From NCBI RefSeq assembly GCF_045679555.1, contig NC_092092.1:6474653-6538652 (forward strand): DNA of 64,000 bases, given 5' to 3'. Positions 63,393 through 64,000 of the stretch are shown here, in pieces; positions within the stretch are counted from its first letter, which is position 1, and every line of letters begins with the position of its first letter. The position numbers and the translations under genes are program-made. The stretch is from Salvelinus alpinus. Lineage: Eukaryota > Chordata > Actinopteri > Salmoniformes > Salmonidae. The notes below the pieces were generated by a model that saw only the letters and a program-made list of their open reading frames with translations, did no database searches and had not been told where the DNA came from.

Positions 63393-64000
63393 ACATCATA
63401 CAAGGTTTACTTTATCAAGTGATGAAGCCAGGCTGAGAAGTGGGCAGGTGGTTTGATAGGTGGGGACATAAAGGAGTAACCAATGCTTTTAAAAACACAA
63501 GAAGACACACTCTGTAACAGTAAACTCACTCTATCCAGTGAAGGGTTTTTGCGTTGGGGATTATTAGGTTTGAGGATCACGTGAGGTGAGACGACATTAG
63601 AGTATATATGGAACCTAGTTAGATCTGTGAGCAAACAAACACTGTTTTTACACAACGACAATATCGGAGTACTGGAATCAGTCAATTACTATGACCACTT
63701 AACAATTTGAGTGCCTTTCTCCCATGAATAAAAATCTACTGCTCTACTACTGTAGAGATCATGATTCATTCCCACTGCCTCTGGGACCAGTTTCCCGGAC
63801 ACTGGATAAGCCCAGAATAAGCCTGGACTAAGAAAAGAAGCATGCTCAATGGAGAACATCCTTTGAAAGTACTTTTAAGAACAGGAATAGGCTTAACCTG
63901 TATTCTGGAAACTGGCCACCTGATCTTACTGGAAAGCAATATGACAGAGAAGAGAGATAAATCAATAGCACATGACTCAGCAGTACTCTGGATCAATAGA

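Larger units (their letters stand above)
61807..64000. other. vcl: vcl intron upstream of exon 6 (continues beyond window)
   Basis: 2.2 kb without recognisable coding exon on either strand. It contains two palindromic MITE-like copies (62429 and 63248). No vinculin N-terminal sequence was found here. Confidence 0.6.

Noticed and set aside
61807-64000. Vinculin N-terminal exons
   Set aside because: None of the short frames resemble the vinculin head; MITE copies and plain intron only.

Overview
The window is vertebrate, almost certainly salmonid (trout, salmon or char) nuclear DNA. It carries a multi-exon vinculin gene with fish-like residues, Tc1-like elements of the families typical of salmonids (one has Sleeping-Beauty-type termini), tRNA-derived SINEs ending in the usual salmonid tail, palindromic MITE-like repeats, and an extreme density of minisatellites. 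There is no prokaryotic feature.

Layout. Positions 1-20,375 are nearly all tandem repeats: a purine tract, then arrays of 26, 23, 33, 20/27, 24, 27, 27, 46 and about 28 bp units; the 33-bp array alone is about 6.4 kb and the 28-bp array about 3.5 kb. Positions 20,375-28,700 are a transposon graveyard: a 1.6 kb Sleeping-Beauty-like Tc1 element inserted in an older Tc1 remnant, a decayed LINE whose end has become a 38-bp minisatellite, a 31-bp array, and a second Tc1 element nested in another Tc1 remnant, followed by a 21-bp array. Positions 28,700-41,560 are again arrays (43, 34, 25, 21, 16, 35, 32/33 and 9 bp units) separated by short unique or MITE-containing spacers; the 32/33-bp array is a tandem amplification of the head of an adjacent SINE. 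Positions 41,560-44,550 are mostly unique DNA with dispersed repeats and a possible first exon on the minus strand.

Positions 44,550-61,806 hold the 3' three quarters of vinculin (vcl) on the minus strand: 16 coding exons with consistent splice sites and phases, 805 codons plus stop, from the second vinculin head domain through the proline-rich linker and tail to the C-terminus, then a likely 1.8 kb 3' UTR. The N-terminal exons and promoter lie beyond position 64,000. The introns contain their own minisatellites (24, 14, 43-47, 59 and 59 bp units), an L1-like remnant, a second LINE remnant, a Tc1 3' fragment and SINE pieces. Positions 61,807-64,000 are intron with two palindromic MITE-like copies.

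Roughly 30 kb of the 64 kb (my own tally of array spans) is tandem repeat. The long open frames in the arrays are by-products of stop-free repeat units and are not annotated as genes. The most notable theme is that at least five arrays can be traced to a segment of a recognisable dispersed repeat sitting at the array edge. Array copy numbers are my counts and depend on the assembly being right. Comparisons with human vinculin and with salmonid repeat families are from memory, not from a search.
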